Notes: generated by a model not told the origin, from the sequence alone. 49,922 bases of DNA from Ignavibacteriales bacterium (GCA_020061465.1 JAGUYG010000045.1:1-49922), one strand, 5' to 3'; shown: positions 24,227-33,956, numbered from the stretch's first letter. Numbers and translations are program-made.

Positions 24227-25201
24227 CTGAAACAGAAATATATCATCAGCATCGATATGGGCGGCACTAAAATTCTTGCTGCCGCAGTTAATTCGAAACA
24301 AGGAATTATTGCCAGATATAAAAAGGCTACACCCAACATTAAAAAGCCTGATGAATATGTAGATGCTTTGTCGGATGCCGTGGAGGCACTGCTAAAATCT
24401 TCTTCTATTCCCAAAAATCAGATAGCAGCAGTATGTTTAGGAATACCAGGTTCTGTCAATCCTCTAACAGGCAGGATTGGTTTAGCGCCCAATTTAGGAT
24501 TAAAGAATTATTTCATTAAAGAAAAGCTTGAACAGAAAATAAAATTTCCAATCTTAATTGAAAATGATGTAAATCTTGGAACGTTAGGTGTTAAATATTT
24601 CGGCTTGGGAAAAAAGGCAAGAAACTTACTTGCTGTATTCATCGGTACCGGAATAGGCGGAGCAATGATTTTTGACGGCAAATTATATCGGGGTTCAACT
24701 TATACTGCCGGAGAAATCGGACACATAACGGTTCAAAAAGGTGGTCCGCTTTGCGGATGCGGCAAGCGCGGATGTTTCGAAGCCGTCGCAAGCCGAACAG
24801 CAATTGTTAGAGATATAACAAAAGATATTAAATCAAATAAAAGAAGCAGTTTAAAACAATTTGTCTCGGCACGACAAAAAATAAAAAGTAAAACATTAGC
24901 CTCCGCTGTAAAATCGAATGACAAAGTAGCGGTTAAACATGTAGAAGCGGCATGTGAAATCATCGGAAGAGTATTGGCAAATATTGCAAACTTGCTTAAT
25001 ATAGATACGATTGTTTTAGGCGGGGGATTGATCGAAGCATTAAATCATCACATGGTTCCTTTGATAAAAAAATCGTTTAAGAAATACGTCTTAAAAGATA
25101 CTGCAAAAGGTTTAAAGATTGCTGCAAGTAAATTAGGCGATGATGCGGCATTGTTCGGCGGAATTCCGTTGGCAGAAGAATTTTTAAACATTAAAGTTTA
25201 A
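24227..25201 (+). CDS. ROK family sugar kinase (glucokinase-like), probable CTG start
   Basis: ROK signatures: phosphate-1 motif SIDMGGTKI, phosphate-2 FIGTGIGGAMIFDGKLYRG, and the zinc motif GHITVQKGGPLCGCGKRGCF followed by E. Members phosphorylate glucose or N-acetylhexosamines using ATP; specificity is not readable here. The first ATG in frame (24257) would cut off the YIISID strand and the Asp of DMGGTK. The frame runs upstream without ATG, GTG or TTG, but CTG 24227 sits 6-12 bases after AGAGAGG and gives LKQKYIISIDMGGTK, a normal ROK start. Its TAA overlaps the stop of the convergent ABC-F tail. Confidence 0.88.
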   Translation: MKQKYIISIDMGGTKILAAAVNSKQGIIARYKKATPNIKKPDEYVDALSDAVEALLKSSSIPKNQIAAVCLGIPGSVNPLTGRIGLAPNLGLKNYFIKEKLEQKIKFPILIENDVNLGTLGVKYFGLGKKARNLLAVFIGTGIGGAMIFDGKLYRGSTYTAGEIGHITVQKGGPLCGCGKRGCFEAVASRTAIVRDITKDIKSNKRSSLKQFVSARQKIKSKTLASAVKSNDKVAVKHVEAACEIIGRVLANIANLLNIDTIVLGGGLIEALNHHMVPLIKKSFKKYVLKDTAKGLKIAASKLGDDAALFGGIPLAEEFLNIKV

Positions 25202-25557
25202 CCTAATTCTTCTTCTATCCTTATCAATTCGTTATTTAATTTTTCCCATTCGGAGATGGTTATTTCCAATTGGTTTTTCGTTTTAATTAATTCGAAGTGC
25301 GTATTCTTCACTTGTTCGGGATTTGCATAAATAGCCGGATCGATAAGCGAGCTTTCCAAATCTTTTTCTTTTTTTTCTAACTCACTAATTCGCTCTTCAA
25401 GCTCTCCAATTCTATTAATGATATCTTTTGTTGCCTCATATCTTCTTTTACGTTTTTCAGCTTCTAATCTTTTTTGTTCCTTTCGTGCCGATTGCACCGC
25501 GGATTTTTCGGCTGCTGCATTTATAAAATAATCTCCTTGCCCCTCTTCTTTTTTTTT
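25198..25557 (-). CDS. Out-of-frame C-terminal coiled-coil domain of the ABC-F protein
   Basis: The frame reads KKEEGQGDYFINAAAEKSAV, then SARKEQKRLEAEKRKRRYEA and a coiled coil (ELEERISELEKKEKDLESSL, a short break, KTKNQLEITISEWEKLNNEL). This is the Uup-type C-terminal domain of ABC-F proteins, which ends in EELG or similar. It is in the -1 frame relative to the ATPase and joins it exactly at a run of ten A (minus strand, 25549-25558). Separate translation would need an internal start. The joined protein would be about 649 residues, normal for Uup-like ABC-F. Confidence 0.75.
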   Translation of the reverse strand, partial: KKKEEGQGDYFINAAAEKSAVQSARKEQKRLEAEKRKRRYEATKDIINRIGELEERISELEKKEKDLESSLIDPAIYANPEQVKNTHFELIKTKNQLEITISEWEKLNNELIRIEEELG

Positions 25558-27146
25558 TGCAGATAATAATTTATGCTTCCCTCAAACAATCTAATGCTGC
25601 CATAACGAATATCAACTACTTTATTTACGATTGGTGTGAGAAAGTCAATATCATGCGATACTAAAATAAGCGAGCCGTTAAAATTAATAAGCGCATTCTG
25701 CAAAACTTTTTTTGAATTCATATCAAGATGATTTGTGGGTTCATCAAGTATAAGGAAGTTAGCCTGAGTTAATAGAATTTTTACAAGTGCAACTCTGCTT
25801 TTTTCTCCGCCGGAAAGCACGCCGACTTTTTTGAATACATCATCACCGTGAAAGAGAAAAGAACCGAGAAGCGATCTCAATTGTCCGATAGTTTTATCTT
25901 CGGCAATATTTTCGGTGGTTTCTATTATGTCAAGCTGCGGTTCTAATTCGTCTGCTACATCCTGAGCATAATACGAAATAATTACATTATGACCTGGAAT
26001 CCTTTCTCCTGCATTAAAGTTTATTTCACCGGCGATGATTTTTGCCATTGTGCTTTTACCTGCTCCGTTCGGACCGATGAATGCTATTTTTTCACCTCTT
26101 TCAACCGTGAAGTTGAGATTTTCAAAAACTAATTTTTCGCCGTAAGCTTTTCTTATACCTCTCAGTTCAATGTTTCGTTTACCGCTTGGAGGAGGATCTG
26201 GAAATTTTATGAATAAGTCTTCCTGCGAATCGGGAAGTTCAATTAAGTCTAATTTTTCAAGCTGTTTAATTCTGCTTTGTACCTGTTTGGCTTTAGAGGC
26301 TTTATATCTGAAGCGTTCAATAAAACGCTGCGTATCTTTTATCTTTTTTTGCTGCAAGATAAATTGACTCTCAGTCTGCTTATCTCTTTCCTCTTTATAT
26401 TTTAAGTACGCATCAAAATTTCCGTTGTATGAAAAAAACTTGTTAAGATAAATTTCAAGTGTTTTAGATGTAACTTCGTTTATGAAATGTTTATCGTGCG
26501 AAACAATTAAAAGAGCACCTTTGTAATTTTTCAGAAAACCGATAAGCCATTGCAGTGAATCAAAGTCAAGGTGGTTTGTTGGTTCGTCTAACAATAGTAA
26601 ATCGTTTTGAGAGATTAAAATTTTAGCGAGAGCGATTCGCATTTGCCATCCGCCGGAAAACTCTTCGGTCAATCTTGAAAGATCGTTAACTGCAAAACCC
26701 AAACCCATTAAAATTTTTTCTAGCTTGGCTTCGGCACTATAAGAGTCAAGCTCTTCCAGGCGATAGTGAACTTCACCAAGCTGATGGACCAAATCAATAT
26801 GTTCTTCTTCTTCAAGTGAAGATGTATTCAATTCATAAAGCAATTCTTTTTCCTTTTGTTGAAGGGAAGCGATGTGCGTAAGTGCTGTTTTTGCTTCTTC
26901 AAGAAGGGACTTGCCTTTATGAGTTATATGTTCCTGTGGAAGGTAACCGATGCTTATTCTTTTTTGTTTTACCACCGAGCCGGACTCCGGCTGCAATTCC
27001 CCTGCAATAATTTTTAATAAGGAAGATTTGCCGGTACCATTTGCACCAACAAGTGAAATTTTATCGCCCGAATTAATTTTATAATTAAGTTCTTTGAAAA
27101 GATATTTTCCGCCGAACTGCAGAGAGATATTTAATAAGTCTATCAT
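25521..27146 (-). CDS. ABC-F family ATPase (Uup-like), frame broken before its C-terminal domain
   Basis: It is a tandem ATPase with no membrane segments. First domain: GANGTGKSS, FSGGWQMRIALAK, LLLLDEPTNHLD. A linker arm of about 80 basic residues (FIERFRYKASKAKQVQSRIK) follows. Second domain: GPNGAGKST, LSGGEKSRVALVK, FLILDEPTNHLD. ABC-F proteins act on the ribosome or on DNA-associated processes. The frame ends after YYLQKKKKRGKEIIL because an A10 run shifts it; the missing coiled-coil domain continues in the -1 frame (25198-25557). The ATPase core is intact. Confidence 0.92.
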   Translation of the reverse strand: MIDLLNISLQFGGKYLFKELNYKINSGDKISLVGANGTGKSSLLKIIAGELQPESGSVVKQKRISIGYLPQEHITHKGKSLLEEAKTALTHIASLQQKEKELLYELNTSSLEEEEHIDLVHQLGEVHYRLEELDSYSAEAKLEKILMGLGFAVNDLSRLTEEFSGGWQMRIALAKILISQNDLLLLDEPTNHLDFDSLQWLIGFLKNYKGALLIVSHDKHFINEVTSKTLEIYLNKFFSYNGNFDAYLKYKEERDKQTESQFILQQKKIKDTQRFIERFRYKASKAKQVQSRIKQLEKLDLIELPDSQEDLFIKFPDPPPSGKRNIELRGIRKAYGEKLVFENLNFTVERGEKIAFIGPNGAGKSTMAKIIAGEINFNAGERIPGHNVIISYYAQDVADELEPQLDIIETTENIAEDKTIGQLRSLLGSFLFHGDDVFKKVGVLSGGEKSRVALVKILLTQANFLILDEPTNHLDMNSKKVLQNALINFNGSLILVSHDIDFLTPIVNKVVDIRYGSIRLFEGSINYYLQKKKKRGKEIIL

Positions 27147-27205
27147 CTTAACCGGAGCAGGCGAATCGTATAGCTGAGTGAAGCGAATATTTTTTTATCA
27201 GATCA

Positions 27206-29443
27206 CTACTCCCGCAACACTGCAATCTTTCCTGTAGCAACGCTGTTTCCATCCTTATCGAAGGCGATGATGAAGTATATGCCGCTGCTTACGTACTGCC
27301 CGTTCAAATCCTTACCGTTCCAATAGGCAATTCTTCCGCCGGGAGAAGGAAAATGATTAATTAATTTTCCATTTACTGATAAAATTTTTATTTCTGTATC
27401 TCTTATTAATCCATCGATTGTAACTACGCCGCTTGAATTATTTATTTTGAACGGACTGGGATAAATAAATAACTCACTAAATGCTTCCTGTGGCTTAATG
27501 GCGGCAGTTTCGAAAGATGTTAATCCCGCATCTGTTCCCACATAAATTTTACCGATATTTTCATCTATAGCAATGCTTCTAATTTCATCTGCGAGGAGGG
27601 GACTATTTTTTGAATCTAATGCGGCTATCAGATATGTTCCATCAGAGTTTACAAGAAGCAAGCCCTGGTTCGTTCCAACCCATTTTTGATTTAACGGATC
27701 AACGGCAATACAATTTATAGTTTGCTGTCTTAGAGTAAAGACGGATGAAATTCTTAACTGCGGGGTTGAAGATGAGAGGATAGTTCCGGTATTGCTAATT
27801 ACATTTACGCCAAGACTTGTGCCCACCCAGATATCGCCTCGTCTATCTATGGCTAATGCAGTAATGTCGTTATTATTTAATCCATTGTTTCTGCTTAAGT
27901 AACCGGATATATCATCACCGGGATTTGTATAAGTATTGTTCTCGTTAAAATAATATAATCCCGCACGTTTTGGGTCACGGCTGGAAAACCATTTAGTATT
28001 GTATTGATCTATTATCAAACTAAAGTGCTGCCCTAAGTATGTATTTTCTGCCGGAATCGAAAAATGATGCCATGTGCTATCCGGAGTAAGCATGCTTAAG
28101 GTATTCTGGTTAACAGCTCCCCAATTTAAAATCCACAAATTATTTTTTGAATCTGAAGCAAAATCTGTGATAACTAAAAAATCCGGGTTGACGTCGATTC
28201 CTCTCATTGCGGTATTTTTTGTATTAAATTGATCTATCCTATCTCGAATACGAACAAAGCCCACACCCCAACTGCCAAAGTACACGGAATTATCGCTGCT
28301 GGTGTAAACCGAATAATAGAAGTTCGTCGGCAGCTCCGGTGTGTTAGCCATGTTATAATTATGCCAATAGCCATCCTGGAATTTATAAAAGCCCATGCCG
28401 GTAACGTCTTTTCCGCTTGCAGACCAAAGTGTTCCTTTATTATCAACCTTCATCGAAGGAAATTGATTCACGGCTGGACCATTAGGGAAAAAGTATTCTG
28501 GAGAAAATTCATTCTTTAATCGTAAGATGCCCTGTGTGCTTCCAACCAATATTCCGAGTTTCTCGGAGTAAGAAAAATTTATAAGCGGTATTAAAGAATT
28601 TATTAACTGTTTTGAAGTTTCTCCGTACTGAACGTAAATGTTATCTTTTGTAAGAATGAAAAGTGAATCACCTTTCGGAAAGATGTCGGATACATCATTG
28701 TTGAAAAAAAGACCCATCACAAGTTCCCACGAAGTTCCATTAAACTTGGCGATGCCTTTTTCTGTAGCGGCTAAAATTTCTCCTTTGAAGATTGCTAATT
28801 TTTTCACATTGTTCGAAGGCAGTCCTTCGGTGGTTTTATACACATCCCATGATTCGGGTGCGGAAGGATTTATTGATCCCGGCTTTTGAACCGCTACACC
28901 CGATTCGGTTGCAACAAAAATACGATTTTCTTTTAATGCGCTGTTTACTTTAATGTTAGAAGAAAAACTTCCGAATTTGAAAAAGGTATCGAAGAACTGA
29001 AAAGTTTTTGAGTTAATAAGCGATACTCCGAAATCAGTTGATACAATAATTGTATCTCCAACAACTCTCAACTCATTTATTTTTTTTGAACTTTTATCGG
29101 AGGCAGAAATGTCCATAATCGGGATGATCTCCATACTTTTAGGATTCAGTACGTTGATAACTCCGGTCGCACTTCCAAACCATATATTGCCGGAATTATC
29201 TTCTGTAACTGCAGTTAATGCTGCACCGACTAAACCATCAGTTTTATGTATGGCGATGTACGAACTATCAGCATAATTATAATAAAATGCTCCACCGGTA
29301 GATGCTGCCCAAACACCTTCAGGAGTGGAAAATATTGCACGGACATTTTTCATATCGGTGTAATTCTTCCAATTAAATGCTAACTGCGGAAAGGATGAAA
29401 GAAACGGAAGCAGTACGAATAAGATGACCAGCAGTCTTCTCAT
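27206..29443 (-). CDS. porZ: PorZ-like T9SS protein: two beta-propellers and a sorting tail
   Basis: A signal peptide (MRRLLVILFVLLPFLSSFPQ) is followed by an opening like PorZ (W-x-x-Y, VRAIFSTPEGVWAASTGGAF, FYYN). A series of two-component-regulator-propeller repeats comes next (NIWFGSATGVINVL, TIIVSTDFGVSLI, RIFVATESGVAV, DIWVGTSLGVNVI, KWVGTNQGLLLV, KIYVGTDAGLTSF) and a T9SS tail (LFIYPSPFKINNSSG to VATGKIAVLRE). PorZ is a surface component of the T9SS attachment complex, about 775 residues in Porphyromonas; this one is 745. The upstream ATG at 29467 would add 8 residues before the signal; GAGG precedes the chosen ATG. Other propeller proteins are possible. Confidence 0.65.
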   Translation of the reverse strand: MRRLLVILFVLLPFLSSFPQLAFNWKNYTDMKNVRAIFSTPEGVWAASTGGAFYYNYADSSYIAIHKTDGLVGAALTAVTEDNSGNIWFGSATGVINVLNPKSMEIIPIMDISASDKSSKKINELRVVGDTIIVSTDFGVSLINSKTFQFFDTFFKFGSFSSNIKVNSALKENRIFVATESGVAVQKPGSINPSAPESWDVYKTTEGLPSNNVKKLAIFKGEILAATEKGIAKFNGTSWELVMGLFFNNDVSDIFPKGDSLFILTKDNIYVQYGETSKQLINSLIPLINFSYSEKLGILVGSTQGILRLKNEFSPEYFFPNGPAVNQFPSMKVDNKGTLWSASGKDVTGMGFYKFQDGYWHNYNMANTPELPTNFYYSVYTSSDNSVYFGSWGVGFVRIRDRIDQFNTKNTAMRGIDVNPDFLVITDFASDSKNNLWILNWGAVNQNTLSMLTPDSTWHHFSIPAENTYLGQHFSLIIDQYNTKWFSSRDPKRAGLYYFNENNTYTNPGDDISGYLSRNNGLNNNDITALAIDRRGDIWVGTSLGVNVISNTGTILSSSTPQLRISSVFTLRQQTINCIAVDPLNQKWVGTNQGLLLVNSDGTYLIAALDSKNSPLLADEIRSIAIDENIGKIYVGTDAGLTSFETAAIKPQEAFSELFIYPSPFKINNSSGVVTIDGLIRDTEIKILSVNGKLINHFPSPGGRIAYWNGKDLNGQYVSSGIYFIIAFDKDGNSVATGKIAVLRE

Positions 29444-29586
29444 GATTAGAACCTCATAATTTTTCAAATCTAAATCGTAGAAAAATCTTATTCGTTCCTC
29501 TTATGGAAAGTTTTATTTAATTGCCTTCGTAAAATAAAATTATTTATCAAACCTAAAAGCGCAAAAGAAAATATCCTTTGATAAAA

Positions 29587-30048
29587 TTAAATTTTCCTGC
29601 TCAAGTCAGCCATTTCGATAGCAGCAAGAGCCGCATCCCATCCTTTATTGCCCGCTTTCGATCCCGATCTTTCAATAGCTTGTTCCACTGTGTCGGTTGT
29701 TAATACACCAAAGATAACAGGGGTTGAGTATTTTAATGAAGCATTTAAGATACCGTTGGCAGCGGCAGAAGCAACGTAGTCAAAATGTGGTGTTGCCCCT
29801 CTGATTACGGCGCCGAGACAAATTACCGCATCGTACTTCTTTTTACCTGCAGCTAAATCGGCAGCAAGTGGAATTTCAAAAGCACCGGGAACTTTTATGA
29901 TTTCAATATTTTCGTCTTTGCAATTATGCCTTCTTAAACAGTCTAATGCACCTTCAAGAAGTTTTTGAGTAATAAATTCGTTAAATCTGCTTACAACGAT
30001 AGCGAATTTATATTCGCTTGCATTTAGGTTACCTTCAATTACATTCAT
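29587..30048 (-). CDS. ribH: 6,7-dimethyl-8-ribityllumazine synthase
   Basis: At 153 residues it is the standard length. It shows [35 protein letters not shown], the loop [16 protein letters not shown] with the catalytic His, and [20 protein letters not shown]. It condenses 5-amino-6-ribitylaminouracil with 3,4-dihydroxybutanone phosphate in riboflavin synthesis, usually as a 60-mer or pentamer. No other riboflavin gene and no FMN riboswitch is seen nearby. The PHP gene lies upstream (minus strand, 19-base gap). Confidence 0.97.
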   Translation of the reverse strand: MNVIEGNLNASEYKFAIVVSRFNEFITQKLLEGALDCLRRHNCKDENIEIIKVPGAFEIPLAADLAAGKKKYDAVICLGAVIRGATPHFDYVASAAANGILNASLKYSTPVIFGVLTTDTVEQAIERSGSKAGNKGWDAALAAIEMADLSRKI

Positions 30049-30067
30049 AGTTTCATCTCAAAAAAAT

Positions 30068-30898
30068 TTACGCTGTATTCTTTAATAACCTGGTTCGCAT
30101 AGCTTCAACTATGGAATAGTTAGTATAGTATCGTCCGAAATTGTTCTCATCTTCCCGTTTTCCGCCGTGAAAATCCGAACCGCCGCTTTCTAAAAGAAAA
30201 TATTCGCCGACAATGCCCTTGTAAAATTTTACTTGCTGCGGTGAATGCGAAGGATGCAAAACTTCTATACCGTCTACACCTTCTTCAATTAATTCTTTTA
30301 ACAACGATTCGGGCATGTAACCGGGATGCGCGATAAACGATAAACCGCCTGCATCATTAATTATCTTAAATGCGCTTTGCGGTGAAATGTGTACCTTTTT
30401 TTCATACGCTGGGCAGCCGTTGCCTATATATTTGTTGAAAGCTTCGTAGTAGGAAGAAACCAATTTTTTTTCATGCATGGCTTGGGCAATATGCGGTCGT
30501 CCGATTGCCGAGTTTTTAGCGATAGAGGTTACATCATCGATGGCGATTGATAAACCCAATGTATTTAATTTCCGAACAATTCTTATTGCTCTTTTAAATC
30601 GCTCTTCTCTGAAGAAAGCCAAATAACGTTCTAACTCTTCGTTATCTGTTTCAACGAAGTAACCAAGAATGTGAACTTCTCTATCGCCAATATCAGAGCT
30701 AATCTCGACTCCCGGGATTACCTCTACGCCAATTTCATCTCCAAGTTTTGCTGCTTCTTCTATTGCAGAAAGATTATCGTGGTCAGTAATGCTTATTACA
30801 TCTATACCGGTATTTTTTGCTTTCCTAACTAATTCGGCGGGCGGATAAAATCCGTCAGAATGATTGGTGTGCATGTGAAGATCAACTTTTCTATCCAT
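30068..30898 (-). CDS. PHP domain phosphatase/nuclease (RNase AM/TrpH-like)
   Basis: The PHP metal motifs appear in order: DLHMHTNHSDG (residues 6-16), ITDHDN, GVEISS, HILGYF, IGRPHIAQAM, FIAHPG and SGGSDFHG. The 276-residue length and motif set match the YciV/RNase AM group, which removes phosphate from 3',5'-nucleotide bisphosphates and trims RNA 5' ends. A lone PHP domain without a polymerase fits that role. It lies between the Crp/Fnr gene (21-base gap) and ribH, all on the minus strand. Confidence 0.9.
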   Translation of the reverse strand: MDRKVDLHMHTNHSDGFYPPAELVRKAKNTGIDVISITDHDNLSAIEEAAKLGDEIGVEVIPGVEISSDIGDREVHILGYFVETDNEELERYLAFFREERFKRAIRIVRKLNTLGLSIAIDDVTSIAKNSAIGRPHIAQAMHEKKLVSSYYEAFNKYIGNGCPAYEKKVHISPQSAFKIINDAGGLSFIAHPGYMPESLLKELIEEGVDGIEVLHPSHSPQQVKFYKGIVGEYFLLESGGSDFHGGKREDENNFGRYYTNYSIVEAMRTRLLKNTA

Positions 30899-30919
30899 AA
30901 ATATAATAGCCGGGTACTG

Positions 30920-31603
30920 TTAATTAAATAACTCTTTAAATTTTTCATAGTCAATAATTCTAAGACGCGAACCTTCCAATTCTACAAGTCCTTTCTTTGC
31001 GAAGGAATGAAGAGTTCTTGAAATAGTTTCTCTTGACGTTCCTGCCATATTTGCCAGGTCATGCTGGTATGGAAGCTTTTCTATTTCTACTGTTCCATGT
31101 TTTATTTTTCCAACGTCGTCGGCAAGCTGCAATATTACTGAAGCTACTTTGCCTTCGGCATCTTTAAGCGACAGAGATTTTATTTTCATATCGGCTGCAC
31201 GTAATCTGTTAATTAGCTCTTTTAGCAATGCAATTGAAACTTCGGGGTGCGAATAGAGGAGATCCAGAAAATCATTTCGCTGAATTATAAAAAGTTCTGA
31301 ATCTTCCATTGCTTTTACAGTTGCAGAGCGAGCTTGACCGTCGATTATAGCCATCTCACCAAAAAAATCCGATTCGCCTAATATTGTTAAAATAACCTCT
31401 CGATCACCTTCACCTGTCCGTGAGATTTTGACTTTTCCGGAAACTATAACGAACAAAGCTGAGCCGATTTCATGTTCACTGAGTATTACAGAATCTTTCT
31501 TGTAAAGGTTCTGAGTGCCCAATGTTGAAATTTTAGTTAAAGTTTCATCGTCAAGGTCCGAAAAAATAGGAACGTACTTAAGAAAATCAATGTTCTCTGC
31601 CAT
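30920..31603 (-). CDS. Crp/Fnr family transcriptional regulator
   Basis: The N-terminal cyclic-nucleotide-binding domain has the phosphate-cassette-like FFGEMAIIDGQARSATVKA (about residue 75-95). It resembles cAMP-binding CRP (FGE-LALL-R-A) but is not conclusive. A C-terminal winged helix carries NMAGTSRETISRTLHSFAKK as recognition helix. There is no N-terminal cysteine cluster, so it is not an oxygen-sensing FNR. The frame could start at 31621; ATG 31603 follows GAGGGG at good spacing. A class III cyclase with altered residues lies at 12.9 kb, but a link is speculative. Confidence 0.92.
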   Translation of the reverse strand: MAENIDFLKYVPIFSDLDDETLTKISTLGTQNLYKKDSVILSEHEIGSALFVIVSGKVKISRTGEGDREVILTILGESDFFGEMAIIDGQARSATVKAMEDSELFIIQRNDFLDLLYSHPEVSIALLKELINRLRAADMKIKSLSLKDAEGKVASVILQLADDVGKIKHGTVEIEKLPYQHDLANMAGTSRETISRTLHSFAKKGLVELEGSRLRIIDYEKFKELFN

Positions 31604-31844
31604 TTTGTGCCCCTCATGCATTACAAATAATGATGAAATATATGTTTGCTATGCCTGAAAGTCAACTTTGCAAGTATATAAATTAAAATGTTTTAGCCTT
31701 GCCGTTAATTAATCTTTAAGACAAAAACTAATACTGAAAAAGAGTTTTAAGGAAATTCTTTTAGCGCTGTTTACATTGCTTTTTTAAGCCTATGTATCTA
31801 TTTTTAGCGACTTAATTTTCAACCAAAGTGGAGAATAATATATT

Positions 31845-33932
31845 ATGGCTATGATGGCCAGGATGAGAAGCTTAGCACCGGCGTTTATAATTACCGTAGG
31901 TGCTCTATTTGTGCTTTTTATGGTAATTTCTGATTCTAACGTACTTGAAGCGCTTGGCGGTAGAACTAATGCGATAGGTTCTGTTGACGGTGAGGATATA
32001 AGCTATCAGGAATTCATGAAACTGCTTGATCAGCAGCGGGAAAACAGGCGTGCGCAAACTGGTGAAGATATTCCTGAGGAAGGCATGGACCAGCTTAGAG
32101 ATCAAATTTGGGATGCAATAGTTACACAAAAACTACTTGCCCGGCAAATTGAAAAGTTTGGAGTTACCGTTTCTGATAAAGAAATAGAAGATGCTATTTT
32201 GGGACCAAACCCGCCTGAGTTTTTGAAGCAAAGTTTTATAGATTCATTAGGAAATTTTAACCGTGAGCTTTATGAGCAGGCATTATTCGATCCCCGAAAC
32301 AAAGAACCGTTAATCGCAGCCGAAGAGGTAGTTCGTCAAACAAAGTTAAATGAAAAACTTCAAAGTTTAGTATCGGCATCGGTAACCATAAGCGAGGAAG
32401 AAATAAGAAGAAAATTTATTGAGCAAAATACCAATATCAATGCGCAGTATGTCTTTCTTGATTTATTAAAGTTTCCTGATACAACAATTAACGTTTCCGA
32501 CAACGACCTTAAAACTTATTACAATAAGAATTTGGATAAGTACAAAATTGAAGCACAGCGAAAACTGAAATACATCCTTTTCCCTTATGATCCTACGGCT
32601 GACGATTCGGTTGCAATCCGCAGGAGCCTCGAAAATATAGCCGATAATTTTAAACGGGATACTCTAAGCTTTAAGGACATTGTGGAAATGTATTCGAGCC
32701 TCGATTACCAAAAGGATACCATCTCTTTATCAACTCTGCCGCTTGAAGCTGCGGATCATTTTTATGAAGCTTCAGTCGGCTCAATCATTGGTCCGATTGC
32801 TACTCCGCAAGGTTATTCACTCTATCATCTTACAGATGTCATTCCTGGTGACGGAGCTATGGTTAGAGCAAGGCACATTCTTATCAATCAATTCGAAGAT
32901 GATGCAAAAAACTTAGAAGAAGCTGAAAAAGTTTATAATAGATTATTAGCCGGTGAAAATTTTGAACAGCTTGCCAAAGAATTTTCTAAAGATCCGTCAA
33001 GCGCAGTTAAAGGCGGTGATTTGGGGTGGTTCGGAAAAGGAGCAATGGTTCCTGAATTTGAGAAGGCAAGCTTTGAAGGCAAAATAGGTGTTATACAAAA
33101 ACCCGTCAAAACCAGTTATGGATACCATATCATACAGGTTACAGGCAAAAGCGATAAAAAATATGTTGTTGAATACATAACCAATCCGATTACTGCTTCT
33201 GCAACTACTAAAGATGCTGTTTATAATTCTACCAATGATTTTGCTTACCTTGCCGATAAAAATGGCTTTGAGAAGGAAGCCGAATTGATGAATTATCAAA
33301 TCCAGGAAACTACGCCGTTTACGAAAAGTGTCTACGCTGTACCGGGCATAGGAGTAAATAAAAGAATTATTGATTTTGCATTCGATAATAAGTTGAATGC
33401 TATTGGTCCCGTATTTAAAATTCCAACCGGATATGTGGTAGTGCAAATATCCGAGATAATCAAAGAAGGCGTGAAACCTTTTGATGAAGTAAAGGAAGAA
33501 ATTAAACCATTAGCTATAAGGGAGAAAAAATTTGAAAAAGCAAAATCTATAATAGAAAATCTCCATAATCAGATCGGTGATGATCTCGATAAGGCACCAT
33601 CGTTAGAGCCGTTAGCGGTATTTAATACAACAGGTAATTTTACACCCGGCGGAACAATACCAAATGTAGGAAGGGATTTTAATTTCATAGCGAAAGCATT
33701 AGAAATAGATTTGAACAAAGTCCCCGATCCAATTAAGGGACAGAGAGGGTATTATTTGATCAAAGTTGTTGAACGTACTCCCTTTGACTCAACAGCGTAT
33801 TCGGCACAAAGAAATATGCTGCGTGATAATATATTACAAGAAAAAAAGAATTTTATTTTCAACCAATGGATTAACCAATTAAAGAAAGATGCTAAAATAG
33901 TTGATAACAGACATCTGTTCTTCGGCTATTAG
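31845..33932 (+). CDS. PpiD/SurA-type periplasmic peptidyl-prolyl isomerase
   Basis: A membrane anchor lies at about residues 11-30 (SLAPAFIITVGALFVLFMVI), as in PpiD. A SurA-N-like helical domain follows (VDGEDISYQEFMKLLDQQRE). At about 340-440 is a clear parvulin domain: VRARHILINQ, FEQLAKEFSKDPSSAVKGGD, LGWFGKGAMVPEFEKASF and TSYGYHIIQV. Two weaker parvulin-like segments lie at about 245-335 and 480-560. It should fold outer-membrane and secreted proteins, which fits the many exported proteins here. GGAGAA precedes the start. A strong terminator follows. Confidence 0.9.
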   Translation: MAMMARMRSLAPAFIITVGALFVLFMVISDSNVLEALGGRTNAIGSVDGEDISYQEFMKLLDQQRENRRAQTGEDIPEEGMDQLRDQIWDAIVTQKLLARQIEKFGVTVSDKEIEDAILGPNPPEFLKQSFIDSLGNFNRELYEQALFDPRNKEPLIAAEEVVRQTKLNEKLQSLVSASVTISEEEIRRKFIEQNTNINAQYVFLDLLKFPDTTINVSDNDLKTYYNKNLDKYKIEAQRKLKYILFPYDPTADDSVAIRRSLENIADNFKRDTLSFKDIVEMYSSLDYQKDTISLSTLPLEAADHFYEASVGSIIGPIATPQGYSLYHLTDVIPGDGAMVRARHILINQFEDDAKNLEEAEKVYNRLLAGENFEQLAKEFSKDPSSAVKGGDLGWFGKGAMVPEFEKASFEGKIGVIQKPVKTSYGYHIIQVTGKSDKKYVVEYITNPITASATTKDAVYNSTNDFAYLADKNGFEKEAELMNYQIQETTPFTKSVYAVPGIGVNKRIIDFAFDNKLNAIGPVFKIPTGYVVVQISEIIKEGVKPFDEVKEEIKPLAIREKKFEKAKSIIENLHNQIGDDLDKAPSLEPLAVFNTTGNFTPGGTIPNVGRDFNFIAKALEIDLNKVPDPIKGQRGYYLIKVVERTPFDSTAYSAQRNMLRDNILQEKKNFIFNQWINQLKKDAKIVDNRHLFFGY

Positions 33933-33956
33933 AATTTCTTTTAGTATTTGACTTTT

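Noticed and set aside
24202-24414. 70-codon minus-strand frame at the start of the ROK gene
   Set aside because: The plus strand carries the ROK phosphate motif in this stretch; the minus frame has no support.
28234-28889. Several open frames of 60-100 codons opposite the PorZ-like gene
   Set aside because: They are shadow frames: the opposite strand carries continuous propeller repeats and a T9SS tail, and the shadows have no recognisable domain or ribosome site.
29449-29586. Possible FMN riboswitch near ribH
   Set aside because: ribH is preceded on its strand by the PHP gene at a 19-base gap, leaving no room; the sequence downstream of ribH shows no conserved riboswitch core.
32997-33446. 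149-codon minus-strand frame inside the PpiD-like gene
   Set aside because: The plus strand encodes a clear parvulin domain here; the minus frame is rich in Phe, Ile and Ser typical of antisense reading and shows no domain.
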